Assembly: GCA_017354515.1 (NCBI GenBank)
Contig: JAFMQT010000059.1
Coordinates: 1 to 14,521, forward strand
DNA length: 14,521 nucleotides
DNA from: Nocardia sp.
GTDB taxonomy: Bacteria; Actinomycetota; Actinomycetes; Mycobacteriales; Mycobacteriaceae
Direction: 5' to 3'
Shown here: positions 1 through 6,819 of the stretch, in pieces
How the letters are laid out: each line of letters starts with the position of its first letter
Position numbering within the stretch: the stretch's first letter is position 1
Made by a program: the position numbers and the translations under genes
The notes under the pieces: generated by a model
Seen by the model: only the letters and a program-made list of their open reading frames with translations
What the model was told of the DNA's origin: nothing
Database searches by the model: none

Positions 1-2480
1 CCCGCGGCCGGCCCACCGCCGCGCGCCGCCGGGTCCGTCGTTCACCGCAGACCGCACCGCTGGCGGTCATCGGCCGTGGTGTCGGCAACGGCTGGAATGT
101 GCTGGCGCGCGGCGTCGGCGCCACCACCCGCACGCTGAGCCGGGCCGGGGAGATCGAACACCATCACCGCCGCGACGGAGTCGCACTGGGGCTGATCGCT
201 TTCAGCGTCGTCATCGCCGCGGCAGTGTGGATGTCGGCGGGGGGACCGGTCGGGCACTGGGTCGATGCCGCGGTCCGCGCGGTCGCCGGATCCGCCTCTG
301 CAGCACTGCCTTTCGTTGCCTCCGGAATCGCGGTGGTGCTGATGCGCACCGAACCGCGTCCGGAGATCCGGCCCCGGCTGGTGCTGGGCGGTCTGCTGAT
401 CGGCCTTCCGGCACTGGGTATCTGGCATATCGTCGCGGGAGCGCCCAATAACGCCGCCGGGCGCTCGCACGCCGCGGGATTCGTCGGCTACGTGCTGGGC
501 GGTCCGCTGCGCGACGGCCTCACCCCGTATCTCGCATTGCCCCTGCTGATGCTCGCCATGCTGTTCGGACTGCTGCTGGTGACCGGAACCACCGTGCGCG
601 AGGTTCCCGACCGACTGCGCGAACTGTTCGGTGTCGCGCCGGAATACGATGACGACGATCAATACGGCCTCTACGATCCGGAGAACTACGACGCCGACGG
701 CTTCCCGGTGCACCGTGGCCGCTCCGCGCGGCGCGGCCGCACGCCCGCGGAGAACTATCCCCCCGACGAATTCGCCGCAGCGCCCACGCAGTCGCTCGGC
801 GAACCGCCGCTGCGCGATGCGAAGGATATCGCCGATCCGGGTGCCGCGGCCCCCGAGATCGCGCCCACCGCAGCCACATCCAAGCCCCGTAAACCCGCCA
901 AGGTGGTCGATCAGACACCCGAGCCCGAGCCGGTGCAGCAGCTGGAATTCGTGGCCGATAGGGAGGTCGACGGCGACTATCAGCTACCTCCGCTGACCCT
1001 GCTGACCGACGGCGATCCGCCGAAGAAGCGCAGCGCCGCCAATGATTCGATGATCGAGGCGATCACCGAGGTGCTGGTGCAGTTCAAGATCGACGCCGCG
1101 GTCACCGGATTCGTGCGCGGCCCGACGGTCACCCGCTACGAGGTCGAACTCGGCCCCGGCGTGAAGGTCGAGAAGATCACCGCCCTGGCCCGCAATATCG
1201 CCTACGCGGTGGCGACGGAGAATGTGCGCCTGCTGGCTCCGATTCCGGGTAAGTCGGCGGTCGGTATCGAGGTGCCCAACGCCGACCGTGAACTGGTCCG
1301 GCTGGCCGATGTGCTGAAGGCGCCGTCCACGCGAAATGACCACCACCCCTTGGTGATCGGGTTGGGCAAGAATATCGAGGGCGAATTCGTCTCGGCCAAT
1401 CTGGCGAAGATGCCGCATCTGCTGGTGGCCGGTTCCACCGGTTCCGGTAAGTCGAGTTTCGTGAACTCGATGCTGGTGTCGCTGCTGGGCCGGGCCACCC
1501 CCGACGAAGTGCGGATGATCCTGGTCGACCCGAAGATGGTGGAACTCACACCGTACGAGGGCATTCCGCATCTGATCACGCCCATCATCACCCAGCCCAA
1601 GAAGGCCGCCGCCGCACTGGCCTGGCTGGTGGAGGAGATGGAACAGCGGTATCAGGACATGCAGGCCACCAAGGTCCGCCATATCGACGATTTCAACAAG
1701 AAGGTCAAGTCCGGGCAGATCACCACACCGCTGGGCAGTGAGCGGGTGTACAAGCCGTACCCGTACATCCTGGCCATCGTCGACGAGCTCGCCGACCTCA
1801 TGATGACCGCCCCGCGCGATGTCGAGGACGCGATCGTGCGTATCACCCAGAAGGCGCGCGCGGCCGGAATCCACCTGGTGCTGGCGACCCAGCGGCCCTC
1901 GGTGGACGTGGTCACCGGTCTGATCAAGACCAATGTGCCCTCGCGGCTGGCCTTCGCGACCTCCTCGCTGACCGATTCGCGCGTCATCCTCGACCAGCCG
2001 GGCGCGGAGAAGTTGATCGGTATGGGTGATGGCCTGTTCCTGCCGATGGGCGCCTCCAAACCGACCCGCCTGCAGGGCGCGTTCATCTCCGATGAGGAGA
2101 TCCAGGGCGTCGTCGACTTCACCAAGAACCAGGCCGAACCCGACTATCAGGAGGGCGTCACCGCCGCCAAGGCCGGCGAGAAGAAGGATGTCGATCCCGA
2201 TATCGGCGATGATCTGGATGTCTTCGTGCAGGCCGTGGAACTGGTGGTCACCTCGCAGTTCGGGTCCACGTCCATGTTGCAGCGCAAATTGCGGGTCGGC
2301 TTCGCGAAGGCGGGACGGTTGATGGATCTGATGGAGACCCGCGGTGTGGTCGGGCCCAGTGAGGGCTCCAAAGCCCGCGATGTGCTGATCAAACCCGATG
2401 AGCTCGACGGCCTGCTGTACACGATCCGCGGTGGCGGTGATGCCGAACAGGCCGAGGAGCCGGCGGCGGTGGACAGTTAA
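1..2480 (+). CDS. ftsK: DNA translocase FtsK (5'-truncated)
   Basis: Septum-anchored, ATP-driven DNA pump that moves chromosome termini during division. The reading frame is open from base 3 with no stop back to the left edge, and the residues there (Arg/Pro-rich, then IGRGVGNGWN) look like authentic FtsK, so the true start lies outside the window and the GTG at 99 is internal. Order: four hydrophobic segments between about 175 and 590, an acidic and proline-rich linker (about 640-1000), the motor domain with Walker A GSTGSGKS at 1431-1454 and Walker B (IVDELADLM) around 1774-1803, then the winged-helix gamma domain (about 2205-2415) that in this family reads polar KOPS sequences. Its TAA stop shares bases with the stop of the opposing oxidoreductase gene. 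Known family and conserved neighbourhood (Rv2748c equivalent). Confidence 0.97.
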   Translation, partial: RGRPTAARRRVRRSPQTAPLAVIGRGVGNGWNVLARGVGATTRTLSRAGEIEHHHRRDGVALGLIAFSVVIAAAVWMSAGGPVGHWVDAAVRAVAGSASAALPFVASGIAVVLMRTEPRPEIRPRLVLGGLLIGLPALGIWHIVAGAPNNAAGRSHAAGFVGYVLGGPLRDGLTPYLALPLLMLAMLFGLLLVTGTTVREVPDRLRELFGVAPEYDDDDQYGLYDPENYDADGFPVHRGRSARRGRTPAENYPPDEFAAAPTQSLGEPPLRDAKDIADPGAAAPEIAPTAATSKPRKPAKVVDQTPEPEPVQQLEFVADREVDGDYQLPPLTLLTDGDPPKKRSAANDSMIEAITEVLVQFKIDAAVTGFVRGPTVTRYEVELGPGVKVEKITALARNIAYAVATENVRLLAPIPGKSAVGIEVPNADRELVRLADVLKAPSTRNDHHPLVIGLGKNIEGEFVSANLAKMPHLLVAGSTGSGKSSFVNSMLVSLLGRATPDEVRMILVDPKMVELTPYEGIPHLITPIITQPKKAAAALAWLVEEMEQRYQDMQATKVRHIDDFNKKVKSGQITTPLGSERVYKPYPYILAIVDELADLMMTAPRDVEDAIVRITQKARAAGIHLVLATQRPSVDVVTGLIKTNVPSRLAFATSSLTDSRVILDQPGAEKLIGMGDGLFLPMGASKPTRLQGAFISDEEIQGVVDFTKNQAEPDYQEGVTAAKAGEKKDVDPDIGDDLDVFVQAVELVVTSQFGSTSMLQRKLRVGFAKAGRLMDLMETRGVVGPSEGSKARDVLIKPDELDGLLYTIRGGGDAEQAEEPAAVDS

Positions 2481-2914
2481 TCACCCGGATCGGTGGAGGC
2501 CCAGCCGGTGAGGGCGTCCAACTCGACCGCTATGACCGGGCCGAGCGGCGGATCATCGTGATACTGGGCGTATTTCGCGCGTAACCAGGTGATCGGCGCC
2601 GCCCGCCCGGCGGCGTCGGTGCGGACGGTGGCGTCGCCATCCGCGCGGACCCACCACAGTCGTGACCAGTCCTCGTCGTATTCGTCGGCCAGGATCGAAA
2701 CCCGCGGCTGCGCGGCGATATTGCGCAGCCGGCGCAGCGCCGTGGTGGTTTTCGGCTTCTGATCCACCCCGATCACCAGCAGCCGGTCATCGGGGGACAG
2801 GGCGAAGGTCACCGGCACCAGATGCGGGTGCCCGGCCGGGTCGACGGTGGCCAGCCGCGCTACGCGGGCCGCACGCAGCCGGTGCAGCGCGGTCACCGAA
2901 TTCAGCCGCGGCAT
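2477..2914 (-). CDS. PPOX-class F420-dependent oxidoreductase, Rv0121 family
   Basis: Protein of 145 residues with the split-barrel flavin/deazaflavin-binding fold. The N-terminal ARLATVDPAGHPHLVPVTFAL stretch and the later VDQKPK, LRRLRNIAAQP and DEDWSRLWWVRADG segments are characteristic of the actinobacterial Rv0121-type subgroup, which is annotated as F420-dependent; the physiological substrate is unknown. I chose the ATG at 2914 because family similarity begins there. The longer frame, up to 3007, is Arg/Ser/Pro-rich and only shadows the upstream gene. The start lies 4 bases after the stop of the SnoaL-like gene, without a clear Shine-Dalgarno sequence, so translational coupling is likely. 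The stop TAA (2479-2477) overlaps the ftsK TAA on the other strand. Confidence 0.85.
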   Translation of the reverse strand: MPRLNSVTALHRLRAARVARLATVDPAGHPHLVPVTFALSPDDRLLVIGVDQKPKTTTALRRLRNIAAQPRVSILADEYDEDWSRLWWVRADGDATVRTDAAGRAAPITWLRAKYAQYHDDPPLGPVIAVELDALTGWASTDPGD

Positions 2915-2918
2915 ACCG

Positions 2919-3335
2919 CTACGATGCCGAGTTCTCGCGGTCGAGCTGCTCGGTGGCCTCAGCCGTAATTCGCTCGAACTGCGCGCCCATGGCGGCGGCC
3001 AGGGCATTCGCGCCCGACAGCGGTCGCACCATAACCATCAGATCGTCGATCAGGCCGTTGTCGTCGATATGGATGAAATCGCACCCGGTGACCTTCTTGC
3101 CGTCGACGGTCGCCTCGAACACCAGCGCCGAGTCCCGGCCGTTGGTATCGGTGATCTCGCGCAGGTACCGGAAATCCTCGAAGACCCGCAGCACCCCGCG
3201 CAAAATCGCGGCCGTGATCGCCTTACCCGGATAGGGCTTGTACGCGACCGGACTGGTGAACACCACATCGTCGGCCAGGAGCGCCTCGATCGCCGTGCTG
3301 TCGCGGGCCTGGACGGCCTGCCGGAATGCCTTCAT
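2919..3335 (-). CDS. SnoaL-like / NTF2-family protein
   Basis: Protein of 138 residues, of the usual size for a small alpha+beta-barrel NTF2-like protein. The N-terminal helix (FRQAVQARDSTAIEALLADDVVFTSP), the PYPGKAITAAILRGVLRVFEDF region and the later VTGCDFIHIDDNGLIDDLMVMVRPL strand pattern match SnoaL/polyketide-cyclase-like proteins. Members range from isomerases and cyclases to binding proteins, so no reaction can be assigned. Two starts are possible: GTG at 3341 and ATG at 3335. GAGG lies 5 bases before the ATG but directly abuts the GTG, so the ATG is preferred. It is the first gene of a two-gene unit with the PPOX oxidoreductase, and a palindrome lies just upstream at 3348-3365. It may be a partner or accessory of the flavin/F420 enzyme, by position only. 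Confidence 0.8.
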   Translation of the reverse strand: MKAFRQAVQARDSTAIEALLADDVVFTSPVAYKPYPGKAITAAILRGVLRVFEDFRYLREITDTNGRDSALVFEATVDGKKVTGCDFIHIDDNGLIDDLMVMVRPLSGANALAAAMGAQFERITAEATEQLDRENSAS

Positions 3336-3347
3336 CGCCACCTCGCA

Positions 3348-3365
3348 TATGCAACTGGTTGCCTA
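3348..3365 (-). promoter_or_regulatory. Palindromic operator candidate upstream of SnoaL-like gene
   Basis: TATGCAAC-TG-GTTGCCTA is an 18-bp inverted repeat with one mismatch per arm pair and a perfect core GCAAC-TG-GTTGC (3351-3362). It ends 12 bases before the chosen ATG, where a bound TetR- or MarR-type repressor would block transcription. A second imperfect repeat, GGTTGCC-N10-GGTAACC (3358-3381), overlaps it. The regulator is not encoded in this window. Confidence 0.4.
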
Positions 3366-3381
3366 CCGAATATGGTAACCC

Positions 3382-3396
3382 GCCCGGCCACCGGGC
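3382..3396 (-). terminator. Short hairpin between argA and SnoaL-like gene
   Basis: GCCCGG-CCA-CCGGGC is a perfect 6-bp stem with a 3-base loop, about 45 bases past the argA stop on the minus strand. It has no T-run, as is common for terminators in high-GC actinobacteria. It could add to the hairpin at 3420-3435. Confidence 0.35.
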
Positions 3397-3419
3397 ACGA
3401 ACCCCGGCTGCGGCGGTGA

Positions 3420-3435
3420 CCGGCGCTCGCGCCGG
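3420..3435 (-). terminator. Putative argA terminator hairpin
   Basis: CCGGCGC-TC-GCGCCGG is a perfect 7-bp stem with a 2-base loop, beginning 5 bases after the argA stop codon on the minus strand. It lacks a T-run. Its position and stability suggest a 3'-end structure for argA transcripts, which would leave the SnoaL-PPOX pair with its own promoter. Confidence 0.5.
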
Positions 3436-3440
3436 AACTG

Positions 3441-3983
3441 TCAGAGGTTCAACAGCATTCGGGTGTTGCCGAGGGTGTTCGGCTTGACGTAGCTCAGGTC
3501 GAGGAACTCGGCGACACCGGTGTCGTAGGAGCGGCACATCTCGGCGAACACCTCGGCCGTCACCGGGGTGCCCTCGATCTCGGCGAATCCGTGCCGGGTG
3601 AAGAAGTCGACCTCGAAGGTCAGGACGAACAGTCTGCTCAACTCCAATTCCCGCGCGGTGGCGATCAACTGTTCCACGATCAGCCGTCCGACCCCGCGGC
3701 CCTTGACGTCGGGATGAACCGCGACCGTACGTACCTCGCCCAGATCGGCCCACAGCACATGCAGCGCGCCACAGCCCACGGCGCGGCCCTCGAGTTCGGC
3801 GACCCAGAATTCCTGCACCGCCTCGTACAGGGTGACCAGATTCTTCTCCAGCAGAATCTTGCCCGCGTACACGTCGACCAGGTTCTTGATATCGGGCACG
3901 TCCGAGGTGCGGGCACGGCGAACCACCACGGTGCCGGGGTCGGTGCCGCCGATCGAATCGCTGTGGGGTGCCCGCGTCGTCAT
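3441..3983 (-). CDS. argA: Amino-acid N-acetyltransferase (Rv2747-type ArgA, GNAT)
   Basis: Short GNAT-fold N-acetylglutamate synthase of 180 residues, performing the first step of arginine synthesis (acetyl-CoA plus glutamate, or glutamine, to the N-acetyl product). It is the size of mycobacterial Rv2747 and lacks the amino-acid-kinase domain of classical ArgA. The motif VHPDVKGRGVGRLIVEQL (residues 89-106) contains the acetyl-CoA pyrophosphate loop; RLFVLTFEVDFFTRHGF (118-133) is the typical C-terminal half. The long frame to 4280 was cut back to the ATG at 3983: family similarity starts just after it, the upstream residues are low-complexity, and a -10-like TACTGT lies 7 bases before it, suggesting a leaderless transcript. 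Divergent from pgsA, as in mycobacteria. Confidence 0.9.
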   Translation of the reverse strand: MTTRAPHSDSIGGTDPGTVVVRRARTSDVPDIKNLVDVYAGKILLEKNLVTLYEAVQEFWVAELEGRAVGCGALHVLWADLGEVRTVAVHPDVKGRGVGRLIVEQLIATARELELSRLFVLTFEVDFFTRHGFAEIEGTPVTAEVFAEMCRSYDTGVAEFLDLSYVKPNTLGNTRMLLNL

Positions 3984-3990
3984 GGGGTGC

Positions 3991-3996
3991 ACAGTA
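3991..3996 (-). promoter_or_regulatory. -10 element for leaderless argA
   Basis: TACTGT (TANNNT) on the minus strand ends 7 bases before the argA ATG at 3983. This puts the predicted first transcribed base at or next to the start codon, and no Shine-Dalgarno sequence precedes the ATG. No convincing -35 box is visible. Confidence 0.45.
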
Positions 3997-4057
3997 GTCG
4001 GGCCGGCAACCGATACTCTGATGGAGTGCCGCACACCCGCTCCGCTCGCCCGCCTCT

Positions 4058-4080
4058 GCCCGCCGGGGCCTGCGGCGGGC
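4058..4080 (+). other. Hairpin just upstream of pgsA start
   Basis: GCCCGCC (4058-4064) and GGCGGGC (4074-4080) form a perfect 7-bp stem with a 9-base loop, ending 22 bases before the preferred pgsA start. It would lie in the pgsA 5' leader if transcription begins near the TACTCT at 4014-4019. Its role is unknown. Confidence 0.35.
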
Positions 4081-4102
4081 ACCGTCGCGGTCGGGGGTGC
4101 CG

Positions 4103-4765
4103 GTGAGCGTGCAGAGCGACGACATGGATCGATCCTGGACCGAGGCCGGCAGGGCGCGAGCGAATGTCGTTCCCCCGCAACCGAAGCGGGTGATGGAGAC
4201 ATCGGCCGTGCCGTTGATGAACATCGCCAACGTCCTGACCGTGCTGCGCATCGTGATCGTCCCGATCTTCCTGCTGGCATTGTTCGCCACCGGCGGGCAC
4301 CAGACCGGCTGGCGGATCATCGCGGCCGCGCTGTTCGGGATCGCCGCCATCACCGATCGCATCGACGGCCAACTGGCCCGCAAATACGGACTGGTCACCG
4401 ATTTCGGCAAACTGGCCGATCCGATCGCGGACAAGGCGCTCATCGGCGCCGCGCTGGTCGGATTGTCGGCGCTGGGTGATCTGCCCTGGTGGATCACGGC
4501 GGTGATCTGCGCGCGCGAGATCGGGGTCACGCTGTTGCGGCTGGCGGTCGTCCGGCGCGGAGTCATTCCCGCCGGTCGCGGCGGCAAGGTGAAAACCCTG
4601 GTGCAATCGGTCGCGATCGCGGTCCTGTTGCTGCCGTTGGCGGGCGTGTGGTCCACGGCCGGAATGGTGCTGATGTATGTGGCGGTGGCGCTGACCGTGG
4701 CCACCGGGCTCGACTACGTGGTGCAGGCCGCGCGATTGTGGGCCCGCCCGATCGAGCGGCGGTGA
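4103..4765 (+). CDS. pgsA: CDP-diacylglycerol--glycerol-3-phosphate 3-phosphatidyltransferase-type enzyme
   Basis: Integral membrane CDP-alcohol phosphatidyltransferase of 220 residues, equivalent to mycobacterial PgsA3 (Rv2746c). It transfers a phosphatidyl group from CDP-diacylglycerol, presumably to glycerol-3-phosphate on the way to phosphatidylglycerol and cardiolipin. The full signature D-x2-DG-x2-AR-x8-G-x3-D-x3-D is present, from D85 to D110 (DRIDGQLAR then GKLADPIADK). Several hydrophobic segments follow, and the tail ends in basic residues. Start choice: GTG at 4097 directly abuts the GGGG Shine-Dalgarno-like run, while GTG at 4103 lies 6 bases from it, so 4103 is preferred; an ATG at 4193 is a less likely alternative. 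The stop overlaps the cinA start (GTGA), indicating an operon with cinA. Confidence 0.9.
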   Translation: MSVQSDDMDRSWTEAGRARANVVPPQPKRVMETSAVPLMNIANVLTVLRIVIVPIFLLALFATGGHQTGWRIIAAALFGIAAITDRIDGQLARKYGLVTDFGKLADPIADKALIGAALVGLSALGDLPWWITAVICAREIGVTLLRLAVVRRGVIPAGRGGKVKTLVQSVAIAVLLLPLAGVWSTAGMVLMYVAVALTVATGLDYVVQAARLWARPIERR

Positions 4766-5334
4766 CCGCGATGGGCTCCGGACACGAGGGGGCCCGGGCC
4801 GAATCGGCGCCCGATCCGCTGACCGGTGTTCCCGAGGCGGTTGCGCTGGTGCGGACCCTCACCGATGCCGCCGCCACGGTCGCCACCGCGGAATCGCTCA
4901 CCGCCGGACTGCTGGCCTCGACGATCGCGGGCGTTCCCGGTGCCAGTGCGGTGCTGCGCGGTGGTCTGGTCGTCTACGCCACCGATCTCAAGCACCGGCT
5001 GGCCGGGGTCAGCGAGCACACGCTGACCGTGGACGGCCCGGTGGCCGCGAGTACCGCCCAACAGCTCGCGGTGGGCGCGCGCACCGTCTGCGGCGCCGAC
5101 TGGGGTGTCGGGTTGACCGGGGTCGCCGGTCCCGACCCCCAGGACGATTGTCCGGTGGGCACGGTCTTTCTGGGGTTGAGCGGGCCAGGAGGTACCGAGG
5201 TGGTGCGGTTGCGCCTGGTCGGTGACCGGTGGAGCATCAGACTGGGTGCGGTTCGCGCGGCGGTTGCCGAATTGTGGCGCCGCGCCGGGCAGCATCGGGA
5301 ACCATCGGCGTCGTATCCGACGTTGGGACAGTAG
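4762..5334 (+). CDS. cinA: CinA-family nicotinamide-nucleotide amidohydrolase (PncC type)
   Basis: Stand-alone C-terminal CinA domain of 190 residues; the N-terminal molybdopterin-binding-like domain is absent. Family members deamidate nicotinamide mononucleotide to nicotinate mononucleotide in pyridine-nucleotide salvage. Visible motifs: ATAESLTAGLLAS (residues 41-53) with the nucleophilic Ser45, VVYATDLKHRLAGV (70-83) with conserved Tyr and Lys, and GVGLTGVAGPDPQ (115-127) followed by PVGTVFLGL. I chose the GTG at 4762 because it overlaps the pgsA TGA; the ATG at 4771 would shorten the protein by 3 residues. The 3' end carries an ECF-like promoter candidate that would read into clgR. Confidence 0.88.
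   Translation: MTAMGSGHEGARAESAPDPLTGVPEAVALVRTLTDAAATVATAESLTAGLLASTIAGVPGASAVLRGGLVVYATDLKHRLAGVSEHTLTVDGPVAASTAQQLAVGARTVCGADWGVGLTGVAGPDPQDDCPVGTVFLGLSGPGGTEVVRLRLVGDRWSIRLGAVRAAVAELWRRAGQHREPSASYPTLGQ
5297..5324 (+). promoter_or_regulatory. ECF (sigma-E-like) promoter candidate for clgR
   Basis: GGGAAC (5297-5302), an 18-base spacer and CGTT (5321-5324) resemble the actinobacterial envelope-stress sigma consensus (GGAAC ... CGTT). The spacer is 1-2 bases longer than the commonest mycobacterial spacing. It lies inside the end of cinA, about 80 bases before clgR. In M. tuberculosis clgR is known to be under SigE control, which makes the location meaningful. This is pattern matching only. 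Confidence 0.4.
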
Positions 5335-5405
5335 ACGACAGGGGTGCGTCACGCTCGACAGCGGTCGCGCTCGGCTCCGTGAGGCGAAACGTGAGGAGAA
5401 CGCAG

Positions 5406-5768
5406 ATGACGCTGCTGCGAGAGGCCATCGGGGACAGTCTGCGGCGTGCGCGCATCGCCCAGAGCCGGACCCTGCGTGAGGTGTCGACATCGGCGCGGGT
5501 GAGCCTGGGCTATCTGTCCGAGGTGGAGCGGGGCCGCAAGGAGGCCTCCAGTGAACTGCTGGCCGCGATCTGCCAGGCTCTCGATATGCCGTTGGCGCAG
5601 GTCCTGGTCGACGTGAGTGCAACCATGGCCGATTCGGACGCGGCCGATGCCGACGGGGCCCTGGCGCCCGCGGCCGAGGCCGCCGCCCACGCGGGGCTGG
5701 CCGAGCACACCCGGATCGTCATCCCGGCCCCCAAGGCCGAGAGACTGGTATTGGTACAGGCGAAGTAA
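5406..5768 (+). CDS. clgR: ClgR, XRE-family transcriptional activator
   Basis: Small regulator of 120 residues with a Cro/C1-type helix-turn-helix at residues 22-61 (TLREVSTSARVSLGYLSEVERGRKEASSELL), the hallmark ClgR sequence. In actinobacteria ClgR activates clpP1P2, clpC and the psp operon in response to envelope and proteolytic stress. The ATG at 5406 is supported by AGGAG 7 bases upstream and by where family similarity begins; the in-frame extension to 5229 is not ClgR-like. The residues after the helix-turn-helix are Ala/Asp-rich, and the protein ends VLVQAK. It lies just upstream of pspA and pspM, matching Rv2745c-Rv2744c-Rv2743c. Confidence 0.93.
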   Translation: MTLLREAIGDSLRRARIAQSRTLREVSTSARVSLGYLSEVERGRKEASSELLAAICQALDMPLAQVLVDVSATMADSDAADADGALAPAAEAAAHAGLAEHTRIVIPAPKAERLVLVQAK

Positions 5769-5834
5769 TCGGTTCGGGATCAGGGTCGGGCTGTGAGACG
5801 GAGCGGAAACCGATAGATTCTGTAATAAGCGTCG

Positions 5835-5877
5835 GTGGTTCGGCGGCCGTATCCATCCAGCACTCGGCCGCCACCAC
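5835..5877 (+). other. Strong hairpin between clgR and pspA
   Basis: GGCGGCCG (5842-5849) pairs perfectly with CGGCCGCC (5865-5872) across a 15-base loop. GTGG (5835-5838) can extend the pairing to CCAC (5874-5877). An alternative hairpin, CCACC-AC-GGTGG (5871-5882), competes for the right arm. No T-run follows. It may be a partial terminator for clgR, an attenuating leader for pspA, or an mRNA-processing barrier. Confidence 0.4.
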
Positions 5878-5928
5878 GGTGGAGGACAGGAACAACCGAG
5901 GTGCGTGACGGTCGCGCACTTCCGCCGT

Positions 5929-5942
5929 GCTCGCGTGCGGCG
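5929..5942 (+). promoter_or_regulatory. Possible ClgR box before pspA
   Basis: GCTCGC-GTGCG-GCG fits the CGC-N5-GCG core described for ClgR sites (Streptomyces GTTCGC-N5-GCG, with one mismatch here). It ends 26 bases before the pspA ATG, which is close for an activator site. Such short motifs are common in GC-rich DNA, so this is weak. Confidence 0.2.
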
Positions 5943-5968
5943 CAGTCAGATGGAGGCGGGATCAATCG

Positions 5969-6781
5969 ATGGCTAATCCGTTCGCGAAGGCCTGGAAGTA
6001 CCTCATGGCCCTCTTCGACTCCAAGATCGAGGAGCATGCGGATCCGAAGGTGCAGATTCAGCAGGCTATCGAGGAGGCGCAGCGTCAACACCAGGCCCTG
6101 TCCCAGCAGGCCGCCTCGGTGATCGGTAACCAGCGTCAGCTGGAAATGAAGCTCAGCCGCCAGCTCGACGAGGTCGAGAAACTCAACGCCAACGCGCGGC
6201 AGGCCGTGCAGCTCGCCGATCAGGCCAACACCGCCGGCGACGCCGACAAGGCCCTGCAGTACACCAATGCGGCCGAGGCATTCGCGGCCCAGCTGGTCAC
6301 GGCCGAACAGTCGGTCGAGGATCTGAAGGTGCTGCACGACCAGTCGCTGCAGGCCGCCGCGCAGGCCAAGAAGGCGGTCGAGCAGAACGCGATGCTGCTG
6401 CAGCAGAAGGTGGCCGAGCGCACCAAACTACTCAGCCAGCTCGAGCAGGCGAAGATGCAGGAGCAGGTCTCGGCCTCGCTGCAGCAGATGGACTCCACCC
6501 TGGCCGTGCCCGGCAGCACCCCCAGTCTGGACGCGGTGCGCGACAAGATCGAGCGTCGCTACGCCAACGCGCTGGGCTCCGCCGAACTCGCGCAGAACTC
6601 GGTACAGGGCCGCATGATGGAGGTTCAGCAGGCCAGCGTGCAGATGGCCGGGCACAGCAGGCTCGAGCAGATCCGCGCCTCGATGCGTGGCGATGCCCTG
6701 CCCAGCGGTGACGCGGCCGCGCCGTCGGTCGCGAATCCGGCTGAGCCGCAGGCGAATCCGGGCCAGGCCGCGCAGCAGTAG
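5969..6781 (+). CDS. pspA: PspA/IM30 phage-shock membrane-stress protein
   Basis: Peripheral membrane protein of 270 residues, the same length as Rv2744c (35-kDa antigen). It belongs to the PspA/Vipp1 ESCRT-III-like family, which coats and stabilises stressed cytoplasmic membrane. The N-terminal amphipathic helix MANPFAKAWKYLMALFD is followed by long heptad-rich coiled-coil helices (residues about 25-225) packed with Gln, Glu, Ala and Lys, then a Pro/Ala/Gly-rich tail. The ATG at 5969 starts the canonical helix; GGAGG lies 12 bases upstream, slightly far. The in-frame extension to 5927 is rejected because the family begins at MANPF. It lies between clgR and pspM, so co-regulation by ClgR is expected. 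Confidence 0.95.
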   Translation: MANPFAKAWKYLMALFDSKIEEHADPKVQIQQAIEEAQRQHQALSQQAASVIGNQRQLEMKLSRQLDEVEKLNANARQAVQLADQANTAGDADKALQYTNAAEAFAAQLVTAEQSVEDLKVLHDQSLQAAAQAKKAVEQNAMLLQQKVAERTKLLSQLEQAKMQEQVSASLQQMDSTLAVPGSTPSLDAVRDKIERRYANALGSAELAQNSVQGRMMEVQQASVQMAGHSRLEQIRASMRGDALPSGDAAAPSVANPAEPQANPGQAAQQ

Positions 6782-6819
6782 TCGCTACCGGTCGAACGGC
6801 GGGGTCTGGAGGTGTGGTG

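Noticed and set aside
984..1874. Minus-strand open frame (296 codons) inside ftsK
   Set aside because: It is antisense to the conserved FtsK motor domain, rich in His/Gly/Asp/Arg with no family resemblance.
2847..3419. Plus-strand open frame over the oxidoreductase and SnoaL-like genes
   Set aside because: It is a shadow of both minus-strand genes, and its composition shows no protein family.
3223..4704. Long minus-strand open frame (493 codons) covering argA and pgsA
   Set aside because: Its translation is low-complexity Arg/Pro/Ala/Gly typical of antisense frames in high-GC DNA, and it conflicts with clear argA (other frame) and pgsA.
5344..5380. ClgR autoregulatory box before clgR (CGCT-CGAC-AGCG)
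   Set aside because: The spacing between CGC and GCG is 6, not the 5 of described ClgR sites; short palindromes are common here.
5806..5834. GGAAAC-like and CGTC elements as a second ECF promoter before pspA
   Set aside because: The -10 half (CGTC) departs from CGTT and the spacer is 19-20 bases, so it is too weak to claim.
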